From Streptomyces peucetius (GTDB lineage: Bacteria; Actinomycetota; Actinomycetes; Streptomycetales; Streptomycetaceae): 64,000 bases of DNA. A model generated the notes under the pieces. That model ran no database searches. It worked only from the letters and a program-made list of their open reading frames with translations, and was not told where the DNA came from. The stretch spans positions 1,612,001 to 1,676,000 of the forward strand of contig NZ_CP107567.1 in the NCBI RefSeq assembly GCF_025854275.1. Reading direction: 5' to 3'. This document shows, piece by piece, positions 16,267-24,757 of this stretch; position 1 is the stretch's first letter; every line of letters begins with the position of its first letter. Position numbers and translations under genes: made by a program.

Positions 16267-17118
16267 TCAGTAGATGCTGACCCGGTACTTGGCGAGCGCC
16301 TCCGGCACCGGCTGGTAGAACGTGGTGCCGCCGGTACGGCAGTTGCCGCTGCCGCCGGAGGTGAGTCCGAGGGCCTTGGAGCCGTCGTAGAGCGCTCCGC
16401 CGGAGTCGCCGGGCTCTGCGCAGACGTTCGTCTGGATCATGCCGCGGACCGTGCCGCCGCCGGAGTAGTGGACCGTGGCGTTGAGACCCGTGACGGTGCC
16501 GCTGTGCGTACCGGTCGTGGAGCCGCTGCGCTTGACCGACTCGCCGACGTAGGCCTCGGCCGCGGTGAAGCCGCCGGTGTGGCTGAGGGAGGCGTTGTCG
16601 TACCGGACGAGGGCGTAGTCGTTGTTCGGGAAGCTGGACCCGACGGTCGGTCCGATGAGCGTGGACTGATTGGAGTCGGCGTACCAGGTGTCGGCCACAT
16701 CGCCGCAGTGCCCGGCCGTGAGGAAGTAGTACGTGCTTCCGCTGCGCACGTTGAAACCGAGTGAACAGCGGTAGCCACCGCCGTAGATCGCGTCGCCCGG
16801 GCCGAGGAGCGGCTTGAAGACGCCAGGGGTGCGCTTGACCGTGATCGCGCCGGCGTCCGCGCCGGCGGTCCTGCGGATTCCGGCGACCTCCGCGTCGGAC
16901 ACGGTGGAGTCCGCGGTGACGACGACCCGGCCGAGAGCCCGGTCCACGTACCAGGCGGTGCCTTCGACGTCGGCCGCGAGTACGGCGGCGTCGGCACGGG
17001 CGAGTTGGGCGGCGCCGGCGGGGCCGGGAGTGGGGGTGGCCGTGGCGGCGGGGGCGGCGAAGCCGGCCGCCAGGGTCGCTGCGGCGGCGAGCAGGGTTAC
17101 GGTGCGCTTGATCCTCAC
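16267..17118 (-). CDS. Streptogrisin-family secreted serine protease precursor, paralogue of the sprB-like gene
   Basis: 283 residues from a GTG with AGGAGG upstream. The longer open frame upstream lacks protease features and is rejected. The signal peptide (about 1-28) is followed by a short pro-region. The triad is His137 (TAGHC), Asp167 (NNDYALV) and Ser239 (EPGDSGGA). The expected mature N terminus reads LGPGDAIYG, where relatives have ISGGDAIY or IAGGDAI, so the self-processing site is unusual. The core is otherwise SprB/SprA-like ([31 protein letters not shown]). It should be an extracellular endopeptidase. Adjacent to and co-oriented with the sprB-like gene, it looks like a diverged tandem copy. 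Confidence 0.9.
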   Translation of the reverse strand: MRIKRTVTLLAAAATLAAGFAAPAATATPTPGPAGAAQLARADAAVLAADVEGTAWYVDRALGRVVVTADSTVSDAEVAGIRRTAGADAGAITVKRTPGVFKPLLGPGDAIYGGGYRCSLGFNVRSGSTYYFLTAGHCGDVADTWYADSNQSTLIGPTVGSSFPNNDYALVRYDNASLSHTGGFTAAEAYVGESVKRSGSTTGTHSGTVTGLNATVHYSGGGTVRGMIQTNVCAEPGDSGGALYDGSKALGLTSGGSGNCRTGGTTFYQPVPEALAKYRVSIY

Positions 17119-17745
17119 TGTGCTCCTCCTGGGAAGAGGGGAAGAACCCGCGGTGGCGGGTCCGTGAGGCGCTGTCAGGATGGCGTGTTCCTGACATGTC
17201 ACCGCCAGCGATAGTGACTTCCGGACAGCGGACGCACAAGACCGCAGGCCGAACGGATCCGAAGACAGCGCGCACCGCATCATGCGCCGGGACCGCCGCT
17301 TGGCCGGATGCCACCCTCGCCCGACCGGGCGCACCGGACCACTTCCCGGCCAATGGCCCCCTTGCCCTCCCAGGCCCGGCAGGCCACTTCCGCCACGGGG
17401 CACCCGCCGACGACCCGAGTACGCGGGACCGCCACTTGGCCGGAACCTGCCGGGCCCAGCCGGGCCACTTCCCGGCCCGAAGCCACCTCCCCCTCCTGGG
17501 CACGGCAGGCAACTCCGCGACGGAGCCGCCGCCCAACACCCGAGCACGCCGCGCCGCGGCGGCCCGGCGCCCGGACATGACCGGCGCGCGTGGGCTCGGC
17601 GCGCTCTGCCACCGCCCGGGAGCGGCCCCGGCCTTGCCCGACCGGTGCCGCGCCGTACCGGCCGCGCGGCGGCAGGCGGCGGCCTGCGGCCGGAGGGTGG
17701 CACCGACACACCGGACACGCGGCCGCGGTGGGCCCTGACGCAAGG
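17119..17745. other. Long intergenic region upstream of the protease gene
   Basis: 627 bp with no gene I can support. The part nearest the protease (17119-17260) should hold its promoter. The rest is very GC-rich and holds the imperfect tandem duplication listed separately. Open frames through it on both strands are long but unlike known proteins and without ribosome sites. Confidence 0.5.
17288..17548. repeat. Imperfect tandem duplication, two units of about 126-136 bp
   Basis: Unit 1 begins at 17288 (CGGGACCGCCGCTTGGCCGG) and unit 2 at 17424 (CGGGACCGCCACTTGGCCGG). Matching landmarks follow in the same order: CCACTTCCCGGCC at 17339 and 17465, GGCAGGC near 17379 and 17504, and ACCCGAGYACGC near 17412 and 17537. 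The offset falls from 136 to 126 because of an indel. The units are clearly diverged copies. Confidence 0.75.
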
Positions 17746-18978
17746 TCAGCAGTTGCAGTCGCAGCAGCAGCCGTCGCCGCAGCAGCTGTCCGAGCAGTTG
17801 CTGCAGCAGTCACAGCAGTCACAGCAGTCCGAGCAGTCGGACCTGCTGCACAGGCTCTCGCGGCGTTCACCGCTCCACGGGTCCTCGTGCGTGCCGCAGC
17901 ACATCTGGCAGGTGCAAACCAGCCCCGCCCAGACCAGGCACCCGGCGATCAGACCTCGCCGGTCGCGGCGGGGCGGCTCAGGCGGGAGCGGTCCGCCGGG
18001 CCCCGGGGCGTACGGATTCCCGGGGACCGGCGGACCGTAGGGGCCGGGCTGGTGCGAACAGGTAGTCGTGCCGAAGGCCCGGTCCACCGAGGTGCGCAGC
18101 TCGTGCTTGAGGAGCACATGCACCAGCCTGTCGTCGACGAAGCGGGCGTCCCGCAGCGCCAGGCGGATGCCGTGCAGCGCGTCGTCGGCGAGGCGACGGG
18201 CCTCGGCGAGCGGCGTGCCCGTGGCCGTGAGCGGGTTCCACGCGCCCGACGCCGCGTCGGCTTCCTGGTCCTCCACGGCATCCAGCAGATGAGCGAGCCG
18301 CCCGAAGAGCCGCCCGGCCTCGGCGAGCGGCGCCACGTTCTCCGGCCGGCCGGCGAGCACGGCGGTGTGCGCGAAGGCGGCGGCCGTGGCGGTCTCCGTC
18401 GGTTCCGTGACGGTCAGGACGGACGTGCCCGGTCCGGCCAGCGCCTCGAGGCCGGCCTGACGGCCGACCGCGTCGAGCAGCACCGCCGTGTCGAAGCCGA
18501 GGGCCGCCCCGGCGCGTGCGCCCGCCCGGTCCCAGCCCGCGGAGACCCGGCGGGCCGCGGCGGCCAACGGCCTGCGGGCCAACACGCCGTCGCCGTCGGC
18601 GACGTGGTCGCGCACCTTGGCCGAGGCGAGCACCAGGGAGACGGCGGCGGCCAGGCGCGCGCCCTCGCCGCGGGCGACGGGCGCGGTGCGCATGGCGCGC
18701 AGCGGGCAGGGTCCGGCGGTGCGCCGCTGAGCGGGGGTGCGTTCGGCCTGAGCCTCCGTCAGGACCGAGACGATCAGGCCGTCGTAGTTGGTGACGACGC
18801 GGGCGAACTGTCCGTGGTCGGCGCGAAGTGCCAGACAGAGCCCGCAGAGATGGGCCATCCACTCGGTCTTCAGGCCGTCGGTGAGACGGTGTGAGCATGG
18901 TCTGACGATTCCGAACACGACGGCCCCCCGCGAGTCGCTGAAATGTGCGGTGCGCATCGTATCGATCCGGTCGTTCAC
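17746..18978 (-). CDS. DUF5685-family protein with cysteine-rich C-terminal tail
   Basis: 410 residues. The first about 290 residues match the DUF5685 pattern: FGIVRPCSHRL near 22, then MAHLCGLCLALRADHG with conserved cysteines, and a helical remainder. A proline/glycine linker follows. The last about 60 residues are extremely Cys-rich, with runs such as CSDCCDCCDCCSNCSDSCC. The tail could bind metal or be extensively crosslinked; this is inference. Start is the GTG at 18978 or the ATG at 18957; neither has a clear ribosome site. An AT-rich TATAAAAG box near 19008-19015 on this strand could be the -10 of a promoter. Function unknown. Confidence 0.75.
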   Translation of the reverse strand: MNDRIDTMRTAHFSDSRGAVVFGIVRPCSHRLTDGLKTEWMAHLCGLCLALRADHGQFARVVTNYDGLIVSVLTEAQAERTPAQRRTAGPCPLRAMRTAPVARGEGARLAAAVSLVLASAKVRDHVADGDGVLARRPLAAAARRVSAGWDRAGARAGAALGFDTAVLLDAVGRQAGLEALAGPGTSVLTVTEPTETATAAAFAHTAVLAGRPENVAPLAEAGRLFGRLAHLLDAVEDQEADAASGAWNPLTATGTPLAEARRLADDALHGIRLALRDARFVDDRLVHVLLKHELRTSVDRAFGTTTCSHQPGPYGPPVPGNPYAPGPGGPLPPEPPRRDRRGLIAGCLVWAGLVCTCQMCCGTHEDPWSGERRESLCSRSDCSDCCDCCDCCSNCSDSCCGDGCCCDCNC

Positions 18979-19196
18979 CCGTACGTGCCCAAGGTCACCC
19001 GTCCGACCCGACTTTTATATTTTCATCCCTTCACGCCCCCTGTGGCGGCCGGACCTTGACGAATCGCCACATCTTCTGCACCAGTACCGTCACGAATCCC
19101 CTGCGCGGCGACTATCCACTTGGCGCCCGATCCGCATCATGGACGACGATAGGGGATATGCGGAACGACAAGTGACCGCGATGAAAGGAGGCGTCC
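18979..19196. promoter_or_regulatory. Divergent promoter region, DUF5685 and sepF2
   Basis: This 218-bp gap contains the only strongly AT-rich patch nearby (CTTTTATATTTTCATCC, about 19010-19027), which suits a promoter for the minus-strand gene. On the plus side an AAAGGAGG ribosome site lies just before 19197. Confidence 0.4.
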
Positions 19197-19628
19197 ATGG
19201 GATCGGTGCGTAAGGCGAGCGCCTGGCTGGGACTCGTCGAGGACGACGGGCGTTACTACGACGACGACTACGCCGAGGGTGCTGAGACGAGTGACGCGTG
19301 GGTCACCGACCCCCGGGTGCGGGTCGCCTCCGAGTCCGCGCAGCAGGAGGGCCGCCGGATCGCGACGGTGTCCCCGGACGGTTTCCGGGACGCCCGCGGG
19401 ATCGGCGAGCTGTTCCGTTCGGGCGTCCCGGTCATCGTGAACCTCACGTCGATGGAGCCCGGCGACGCCAAGCGGGTCGTGGACTTCGCCGCGGGCCTCG
19501 CCTTCGGGCTGCGCGGTTCGATCGAGCGGGTCGCGACGCGGGTGTTCCTGCTGACCCCCGCCGACACCGAGATCGTCAGCGGGGACCCGGCAGGCCGTTC
19601 CCAGGACGGATTCTTCAACCAGAGCTGA
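19197..19628 (+). CDS. sepF2: SepF-like cell-division protein (SepF2/SflA type)
   Basis: 143 residues, ATG with a perfect AAAGGAGG site. The N terminus ([17 protein letters not shown]) resembles the amphipathic membrane-binding helix of SepF. After an acidic linker comes the DUF552 core with [43 protein letters not shown]. SepF anchors FtsZ to the membrane. Streptomyces carry a true sepF in the dcw cluster plus shorter paralogues, and this stand-alone gene beside an acyl-CoA dehydrogenase fits the paralogue called SepF2 or SflA. It probably modulates FtsZ ring or polar growth. Monocistronic. Confidence 0.88.
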   Translation: MGSVRKASAWLGLVEDDGRYYDDDYAEGAETSDAWVTDPRVRVASESAQQEGRRIATVSPDGFRDARGIGELFRSGVPVIVNLTSMEPGDAKRVVDFAAGLAFGLRGSIERVATRVFLLTPADTEIVSGDPAGRSQDGFFNQS

Positions 19629-19674
19629 GCAAGGTGTTCGCCGGTCGCCGCCCGGGACCGGTCCCTCGTCCCTC

Positions 19675-20865
19675 CTAGCGGAACGCGTCGAGACCGGTGA
19701 GCGCCTTGCCCAGCACGAGCTGGTGCATCTCGACGGTGCCCTCGTAGGTGAGCACCGACTCGAGGTTGGTCGCGTGCCGCATCACGGGGTACTCCAGCGA
19801 GATCCCGTTCGCGCCGAGGACGGTGCGTGAGGTGCGGCAGATCTCGATCGCCTCCCGCACGTTGTTGAGCTTTCCGAAGCTGACCTGCTCCGGCCGCAGC
19901 TTCCCCGCGTCCATCCGCCTGCCGAGGTGGTGGGCGAGCAGGATGCCCTTGTGCAGTTCGACGGCCATGTCCGCGAGCTTGGCCTGGGTGAGCTGGAAGC
20001 CGCCGATCGGCCGGCCGAACTGCTCGCGGGTGCGCGCGTACGACACCGCCGCCTCGAAGCTGGCGCGCGCGGCGCCCATCGAGCCCCAGACGATTCCGTA
20101 GCGGGCGTGGCTCAGGCAGCTGAGCGGGCCGCGCAGACCGGTGACGTCCGGGAGCACCGCGTCGGCGGGCAGCCGCACCTCGTCCATGACGAGTTCGCTG
20201 GTCACCGACGCGCGCAACGACCACTTGTGCTTGATCTCGGGCGCCGAGAAGCCCGGGGCCTCGGTGGGCACGACGAAACCGCGGATGCCGTCGTCGGTCT
20301 GCGCCCAGACCACGGCGACGCCGGCCACGGAGCCGTTGGTGATCCACATCTTGCGGCCGGTGAGCACCCAGTCGCTGCCGTCGCGCTTGGCGTGGGTGCG
20401 CATGCCGGCCGGGTCGGAACCGTGGTCGGGCTCGGTCAGTCCGAAGCAGCCGATGATCTCGCCGGCGGCCATGCCGGGCAGCCACCGCTGCTTCTGCTCC
20501 TCGGAGCCGTAGCGGTGGATCGCGTACATGGCGAGCGAGCCCTGTACGGAGACGAGGGAGCGGATGCCGGAGTCGGCTGCCTCCAGCTCGAGGCAGGCGA
20601 GTCCGTACTGGACGGCGGTGGCGCCGGCGCAGCCGTACCCGTCGAGCGACATGCCGAGCGCGCCGATGGAGCCGAGCTCGCGGGCCAGGTCGCGGATGCC
20701 GGGGAGCTCGCCGCGCTCGTACCAGTCGGCGATGTGGGGCAGGACGCGGTCGGCGGCCCAGGTGCGGACGGTGTCGCGGATCGCGAGGTCCTCGGCGTCG
20801 AGGAGGTCGTCGATGCCGAGCGGGTCACCGGGATCGAAGGGCGGAAGCTTCGAGGCTCTGGACAT
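19675..20865 (-). CDS. Acyl-CoA dehydrogenase, glutaryl-CoA dehydrogenase-like
   Basis: 396 residues from an ATG with GGAGGT upstream (a longer frame to 20898 has no ribosome site). The family signatures are in order: GCFGLTEPDHGSDPAGMRT (FAD/substrate loop), WITNGSVAGVAVVWAQ, RTREQFGRPIGGFQLTQAKLADM, and the catalytic-base region TYEGTVEMHQLVLGKALTGLDAF. Closest in pattern to glutaryl-CoA dehydrogenase, which oxidatively decarboxylates glutaryl-CoA to crotonyl-CoA in lysine and tryptophan catabolism. The exact acyl-CoA is not certain. It converges on sepF2 with 46 bp between stops. Confidence 0.88.
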   Translation of the reverse strand: MSRASKLPPFDPGDPLGIDDLLDAEDLAIRDTVRTWAADRVLPHIADWYERGELPGIRDLARELGSIGALGMSLDGYGCAGATAVQYGLACLELEAADSGIRSLVSVQGSLAMYAIHRYGSEEQKQRWLPGMAAGEIIGCFGLTEPDHGSDPAGMRTHAKRDGSDWVLTGRKMWITNGSVAGVAVVWAQTDDGIRGFVVPTEAPGFSAPEIKHKWSLRASVTSELVMDEVRLPADAVLPDVTGLRGPLSCLSHARYGIVWGSMGAARASFEAAVSYARTREQFGRPIGGFQLTQAKLADMAVELHKGILLAHHLGRRMDAGKLRPEQVSFGKLNNVREAIEICRTSRTVLGANGISLEYPVMRHATNLESVLTYEGTVEMHQLVLGKALTGLDAFR

Positions 20866-20988
20866 GGTGTGACCTCCGGCGGCTCTCACGCTGGGCACTC
20901 CCGCGGCCCGGGACCGCAGGGAGGGGAACGAACGGCTCGGCCTCCGAAACTAGCACCGCTAGTCGGAGACTTCGCCAGACGTTACGGC

Positions 20989-22704
20989 TCAGTGTGCCGC
21001 GCGTCCAGACCCCGCCTCGGCGGCCGCCGGCCTGCGCCCGGCCGGCACGCCGGCCCGGTGGCGCGGGTCCGCGGCGCCGGACCGCCGGACGCCGGAGGCG
21101 TCGCTCTCACGGCTCGCCGGGATCGTCGCCGGATCGGCCTCCCCCGGCTGGTGGCACTTCTCCGCCGTGCCGCACTCCATGGCGCGGGGCAGCCGGAGCG
21201 CCGCGGCCGCGCCGAGCAGCAGCAGGCCCGCGCTGACCAGCAGCGTGATGTGGAGACCTTGTACGAAGGAGTGACGGGCCGTGGACCGCAGCAGCTCACC
21301 CGCCGGGCCGCCGAGCCGGTCGGCCACCTGGTAGGCCTCGCCCAGTGAGTGTGCGGCGGCCGCACTCGCGGACCGGGGTACCTCACCCAGGGACGTCAGA
21401 GCGGGGGCGTACGCGGCGTTCATCACGCTGCCGAGCAGGGCGATGCCCATGCCGGCGCCGAGCTGGTACGAGGTCTCGCCGATCGCGGCGGCCCCGCCCG
21501 CCTGGTCGGCGGGGGCTTCGCTGAGCATCGACTCGTACGCGCCGAACAGCGTCGTCTGCAGCCCGAAGCCGAGCAGGACGAACGCGGCGGTCAGCAGCCA
21601 GGGGCGGTCGTGCTGGCCCATCACCGTCAGCAGCAGTACGGCGCCGGCGGTCAGCGTGAATCCCCACCCGACCATCCGGCGGGGGCCGATGCGGTTGAGG
21701 GTGAAGGAGCCGGTGGCGCCGGCGGCCATGGCGGCGAAGGTCAGGGGCAGCAGCCGCAGGCCGGTCTCCAGCGGGGTGAGCCCGAGGACCAGCTGGAGGT
21801 ACTGGACGGCGATCAGTTCGAGGCCGACGAGCGCCAGCATGGCGAGGACGATGCAGCCGACGGAGGTGGAGAAGGCGGCCCTGCCGAACATCCGCATGTC
21901 GATGAGCGGATGCGGGCGGCGTTTCTGCCGCCCCACGAACAGCACCAGCAGCGCCGTGCCGAGCAGCAGCGGGCCGGCCACACCCGGGGTGAGCAGGCCG
22001 GAGCCCGCGCCCAGCCGCTTGACGCCGAGGACCACACCCAGCACTCCGCCCGCGGCCATCAGCGCGCCGAGGACGTCCCAGGGGCCGTTCTGGCCGCCCT
22101 TGGACTCCGGCAGCAGCCAGCGGCCCGCGGGGACGATCAGCGCCATCAGCGGAATGTTGATCAGGAAGACGGAGCCCCACCAGAAGTTCTCGACGAGGAA
22201 GCCGCCGACGACGGGTCCGGTGGCGGCGCCCACAGCGGCGACCGCCGTCCATATACCGATCGCCGTCGCCCGCTCACGGCGGTCGGGGAAGACGGCGCGC
22301 AGGATCGACAGTGTCGCGGGCATGATCATCGCGCCGCCGACCCCGAGCAGGGCGCGGGCGCAGATCAGCACGTCCGGAGTGGGCGCGAAGGCGGCGACCG
22401 CGGAGGCGGCACCGAAGATGCCGTAGCCGAGCAGCAGCACACGGCGTCTGCCGACCCGGTCGCCGAGGGTGCCGAAGAGGATCAGCAGCGCGGCGCAGAC
22501 CAGGGGGTAGGCGTCCACGATCCACAGCAGTTCGACACCGCTGGGGCGCAGGTCCTCCGTCACGGCGGGGACCGCGACGTGCAGCACGGTCGCGTCGAGG
22601 GCGACGAGCAGCAGGCTGACGCACAGGACGAAGAGGACGACCCAGCGGTTGGCCCCGCCGCCGACGGAGCGCAGGCGTGCGCCGGCCGTGGGCGTCACGG
22701 ACAT
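20989..22704 (-). CDS. MFS transporter, DHA2 (EmrB/QacA) family, 14 TM
   Basis: 571 residues, ATG with GGGAGGT upstream. Helix 1 has SLLLVALDATVLHVAVPAV; loop 2-3 motif A is GTLGDRVGRRRVLLLG; motif C lies in helix 5 (AAVGAATGPVVGGFLVENF). Fourteen helices can be traced, typical of proton-driven multidrug exporters. A roughly 80-residue polar C-terminal tail after LRLPRAME is unusual and rich in Arg, Ala and Gly. No TetR or MarR gene is adjacent. Substrate unknown. Confidence 0.9.
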   Translation of the reverse strand: MSVTPTAGARLRSVGGGANRWVVLFVLCVSLLLVALDATVLHVAVPAVTEDLRPSGVELLWIVDAYPLVCAALLILFGTLGDRVGRRRVLLLGYGIFGAASAVAAFAPTPDVLICARALLGVGGAMIMPATLSILRAVFPDRRERATAIGIWTAVAAVGAATGPVVGGFLVENFWWGSVFLINIPLMALIVPAGRWLLPESKGGQNGPWDVLGALMAAGGVLGVVLGVKRLGAGSGLLTPGVAGPLLLGTALLVLFVGRQKRRPHPLIDMRMFGRAAFSTSVGCIVLAMLALVGLELIAVQYLQLVLGLTPLETGLRLLPLTFAAMAAGATGSFTLNRIGPRRMVGWGFTLTAGAVLLLTVMGQHDRPWLLTAAFVLLGFGLQTTLFGAYESMLSEAPADQAGGAAAIGETSYQLGAGMGIALLGSVMNAAYAPALTSLGEVPRSASAAAAHSLGEAYQVADRLGGPAGELLRSTARHSFVQGLHITLLVSAGLLLLGAAAALRLPRAMECGTAEKCHQPGEADPATIPASRESDASGVRRSGAADPRHRAGVPAGRRPAAAEAGSGRAAH

Positions 22705-23141
22705 GTACGTACCTCCCGGTGAGTCCCTCGCGCTCGGCGGACCGGCCTGGACGGTGGTGCGGGGGTGTCCCGACTGGGCGGCCCGGCATCGACGGGCGAG
22801 TGAGTCGACAGCGTACGCGAGTTCGCGCGCGGTGCACGTGGTCGATCTCTCATGGGATCGGACCGCCGGGTGTGGCGTACGCCACTCGACGGGGCGGGCC
22901 GAGTCGATCTTGGCGCGCCTGAACATCCCGGAAATTCCGCAAGGGGTCGCGGTGAACCATTCACCATCCACGGAAGGATGCCTTCCGTGAGGACCGTCCG
23001 ACAAATACGGGAAGACGGTCACCGGCTTTTCCTGACGGCCCGTGAATGAAACTGGACCTGAGACAAACTCCACATCACATAGGCATCACGAAGAGAGTGG
23101 ATCGACCGGACCACACACTCACTCGCTGTAACGTCGATTAG
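22705..23141. promoter_or_regulatory. Divergent intergenic region with two hairpins
   Basis: A 437-bp region with no gene seen. It holds GGTGAA-CCA-TTCACC (22951-22965) and, three bases on, a perfect 9-bp hairpin CACGGAAGG-ATG-CCTTCCGTG (22969-22989). A GGCGTACGCC palindrome lies near 22874. These could be operators for the MFS gene or end stray transcripts. Confidence 0.45.
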
Positions 23142-24158
23142 GTGCGTACCGACTTCTTTGCCCGGCTGGACCGGGAGCCGGAACCGCCGAAGATGGAGAT
23201 CCCGCGGATGAGCCGCACGCGTCTCGCCCTCTTCGGCGGGACGTCGGCGTTCTATCTGGCCATCGTCGTCGCCGTGCTGGCGTCGACGTGGCTCGTGGCC
23301 CTCGACTGGAAGCTGATGCTCTTCCGGCCCTACGAGCAGTGGCCGGAGCAGCACGCCTTTCTCGACTACTTCGTGGTGCTCGGCCAGCGCGGGCCGACGG
23401 CCGTCATGGTCGCGGCGTGGCTGGGCTGGCGTTCCTGGCGCCAGCACACCCTGCGTCCCCTTCTCGCGCTCGGCGCGGCCCTGCTGCTGCTGAACGTCAC
23501 GGTGGGCGCGGTCAAGATCGGACTCGGCCGGCTCGGCCCCCACTACGCGACGCAGATCGGCTCCGCCGAACTCTTCGCGGGCGGCGATATATTTCCTTCC
23601 GGACACACCGCCAACGCGGTCGTGACCTGGGGAATCCTGGCCTACCTGGCCACCACGCCGAGAGCCCGCCGCTATCTGTCGGCGCTCTCCGCCGTGGTCT
23701 CGCTCGGGGTCGGACTGACGACCGTGTATCTCGGGACGCACTGGCTGAGCGATGTGCTGCTCGGCTGGGCGGCGGGACTGCTGATCCTCCTCGGTCTGCC
23801 CTGGTGCGAGCCGCTGATCGGCCGCGCCGAGGCCTGGATCCTCGGGGTCCGAGAGCAGTGGCGGACGCGCCGTGCCCCGGGTCGCTCGCTGCCCGTCGCG
23901 GCGGGCGGGCCGCGTCCCGCGATGGTCCCGCAGCGGGCGACGGACACCGGGCGGCCGGAGGATGCGGCATGCGAGCCGGTGGCCACCGTCGCCACCACGT
24001 CCACCCGGCCGTCGCAGGGCTCGGCGACCGGCCCGGCGGCGAGCACCAGGACGACCACGCACGACCGGTCACGGGCCCACACGCGCTCGGAGCGGACTCC
24101 GGTCACGCCGTCGGGCAGCAGACGTCCTCCCCATTCGCGGCCGCTGACGGGCGGCTGA
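23142..24158 (+). CDS. PAP2-family membrane phosphatase
   Basis: 338 residues. The hydrophobic core (about 28-235) has six helices and the PAP2 motifs: C1 around KIGLGRLGP, C2 FPSGHTANAV, and C3 TVYLGTHWLSDVLLG with the catalytic-type His and Asp. C1 lacks the usual Arg-Pro pair (Gly-Pro instead), though an Arg sits two residues before. The C-terminal about 95 residues are polar and low-complexity. PAP2 enzymes dephosphorylate lipid phosphates such as undecaprenyl or phosphatidyl phosphates on the outer face of the membrane. Start is the GTG at 23142; an ATG at 23208 with GGAG upstream is an alternative. Confidence 0.85.
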   Translation: MRTDFFARLDREPEPPKMEIPRMSRTRLALFGGTSAFYLAIVVAVLASTWLVALDWKLMLFRPYEQWPEQHAFLDYFVVLGQRGPTAVMVAAWLGWRSWRQHTLRPLLALGAALLLLNVTVGAVKIGLGRLGPHYATQIGSAELFAGGDIFPSGHTANAVVTWGILAYLATTPRARRYLSALSAVVSLGVGLTTVYLGTHWLSDVLLGWAAGLLILLGLPWCEPLIGRAEAWILGVREQWRTRRAPGRSLPVAAGGPRPAMVPQRATDTGRPEDAACEPVATVATTSTRPSQGSATGPAASTRTTTHDRSRAHTRSERTPVTPSGSRRPPHSRPLTGG

Positions 24159-24185
24159 GCGGCGCGGGCGACCTGCCCGGCCCAC

Positions 24186-24240
24186 GGAATCACACGAAGG
24201 CCCCGGTACTCGGCGAGTACCGGGGCCTTCGTGTGATTCC
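24186..24240. terminator. Bidirectional terminator with 26-bp perfect stem
   Basis: Two perfectly complementary 26-base arms (beginning GGAATCACACGAAGG) around a 3-base GGC loop. It lies between the convergent PAP2 and I78-like genes, so it can end both transcripts. Confidence 0.9.
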
Positions 24241-24248
24241 GGGCCGGC

Positions 24249-24464
24249 TCAGCCCTTCCAGCAGCGGATGACCGAGCCGTCCTTCACCTCGAAGTTCAGC
24301 CGGCCCGCGACGTACTCCATCGTGATGATCGAGCCGGGCGGCAGCGCTCTGACGGTCGACCAGCCCCGCTCACGGGCCTGCTGCTCGGCCTCGAGGGCGT
24401 CGAGGCCGACATACGACTCCGGGTTGTCGTCGGGCTGTGCGGGAGGGCTCGGTATGGGTGCCAT
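24249..24464 (-). CDS. I78-family peptidase-inhibitor-like small protein
   Basis: 71 residues from the ATG at 24464 (a GTG three codons upstream is also possible). The C-terminal half has the I78 inhibitor pattern: GLDALEAEQQARERGW then VRALPPGSIITMEYVAGRLNF and the terminal DGSVIRCWKG. Members of the family inhibit serine peptidases, often of the subtilisin type. No signal peptide is present, so the protein is probably cytoplasmic. It may protect the cell from its own proteases, but the partner is unknown. Confidence 0.8.
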   Translation of the reverse strand: MAPIPSPPAQPDDNPESYVGLDALEAEQQARERGWSTVRALPPGSIITMEYVAGRLNFEVKDGSVIRCWKG

Positions 24465-24473
24465 GCACCCCAC

Positions 24474-24757
24474 GGTAGGCGGCAGCGGACGGTGACGGAA
24501 GCGGAGCCGGGGCGGCTCCCAGCAGCCCCGTATACCTCACCGGTCACGCTTGTGTCACAGGATCTCGACACATGTTCCGTTCGAACTCCTTCACCCGAAC
24601 GGGCTCCGCGGAGGCCTTCCTGCACCATTCGGAGCAGTGCCGCCGGTCAGGAATAATTGCAATTCGCCCGGCCCTTCGAATTCATGACCGGCACCGGCTC
24701 GCGGAGTAATTCACACAAGCCGAGGAATTCACCGTTCTTTCACAGAACCCACGCGGT
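24474..24757. other. Intergenic gap, nothing recognised
   Basis: About 284 bp, noticeably richer in A/T than the neighbours from 24640 to 24760 (AATAATTGCAATTCG and several GAATTC motifs). No gene, hairpin or known element was recognised. It should contain the promoter of the I78-like gene and the 3' end of the WYL gene transcript. Confidence 0.4.

Noticed and set aside
17119..17718. Extension of the second SprB-like protease upstream of 17118
   Set aside because: No signal peptide or protease sequence lies there, while the GTG at 17118 has AGGAGG and starts a normal signal peptide.
17280..17870. Minus-strand frame over the tandem duplication as a gene
   Set aside because: Repeat-derived, no ribosome site, overlaps the DUF5685 gene end; treated as intergenic repeat.
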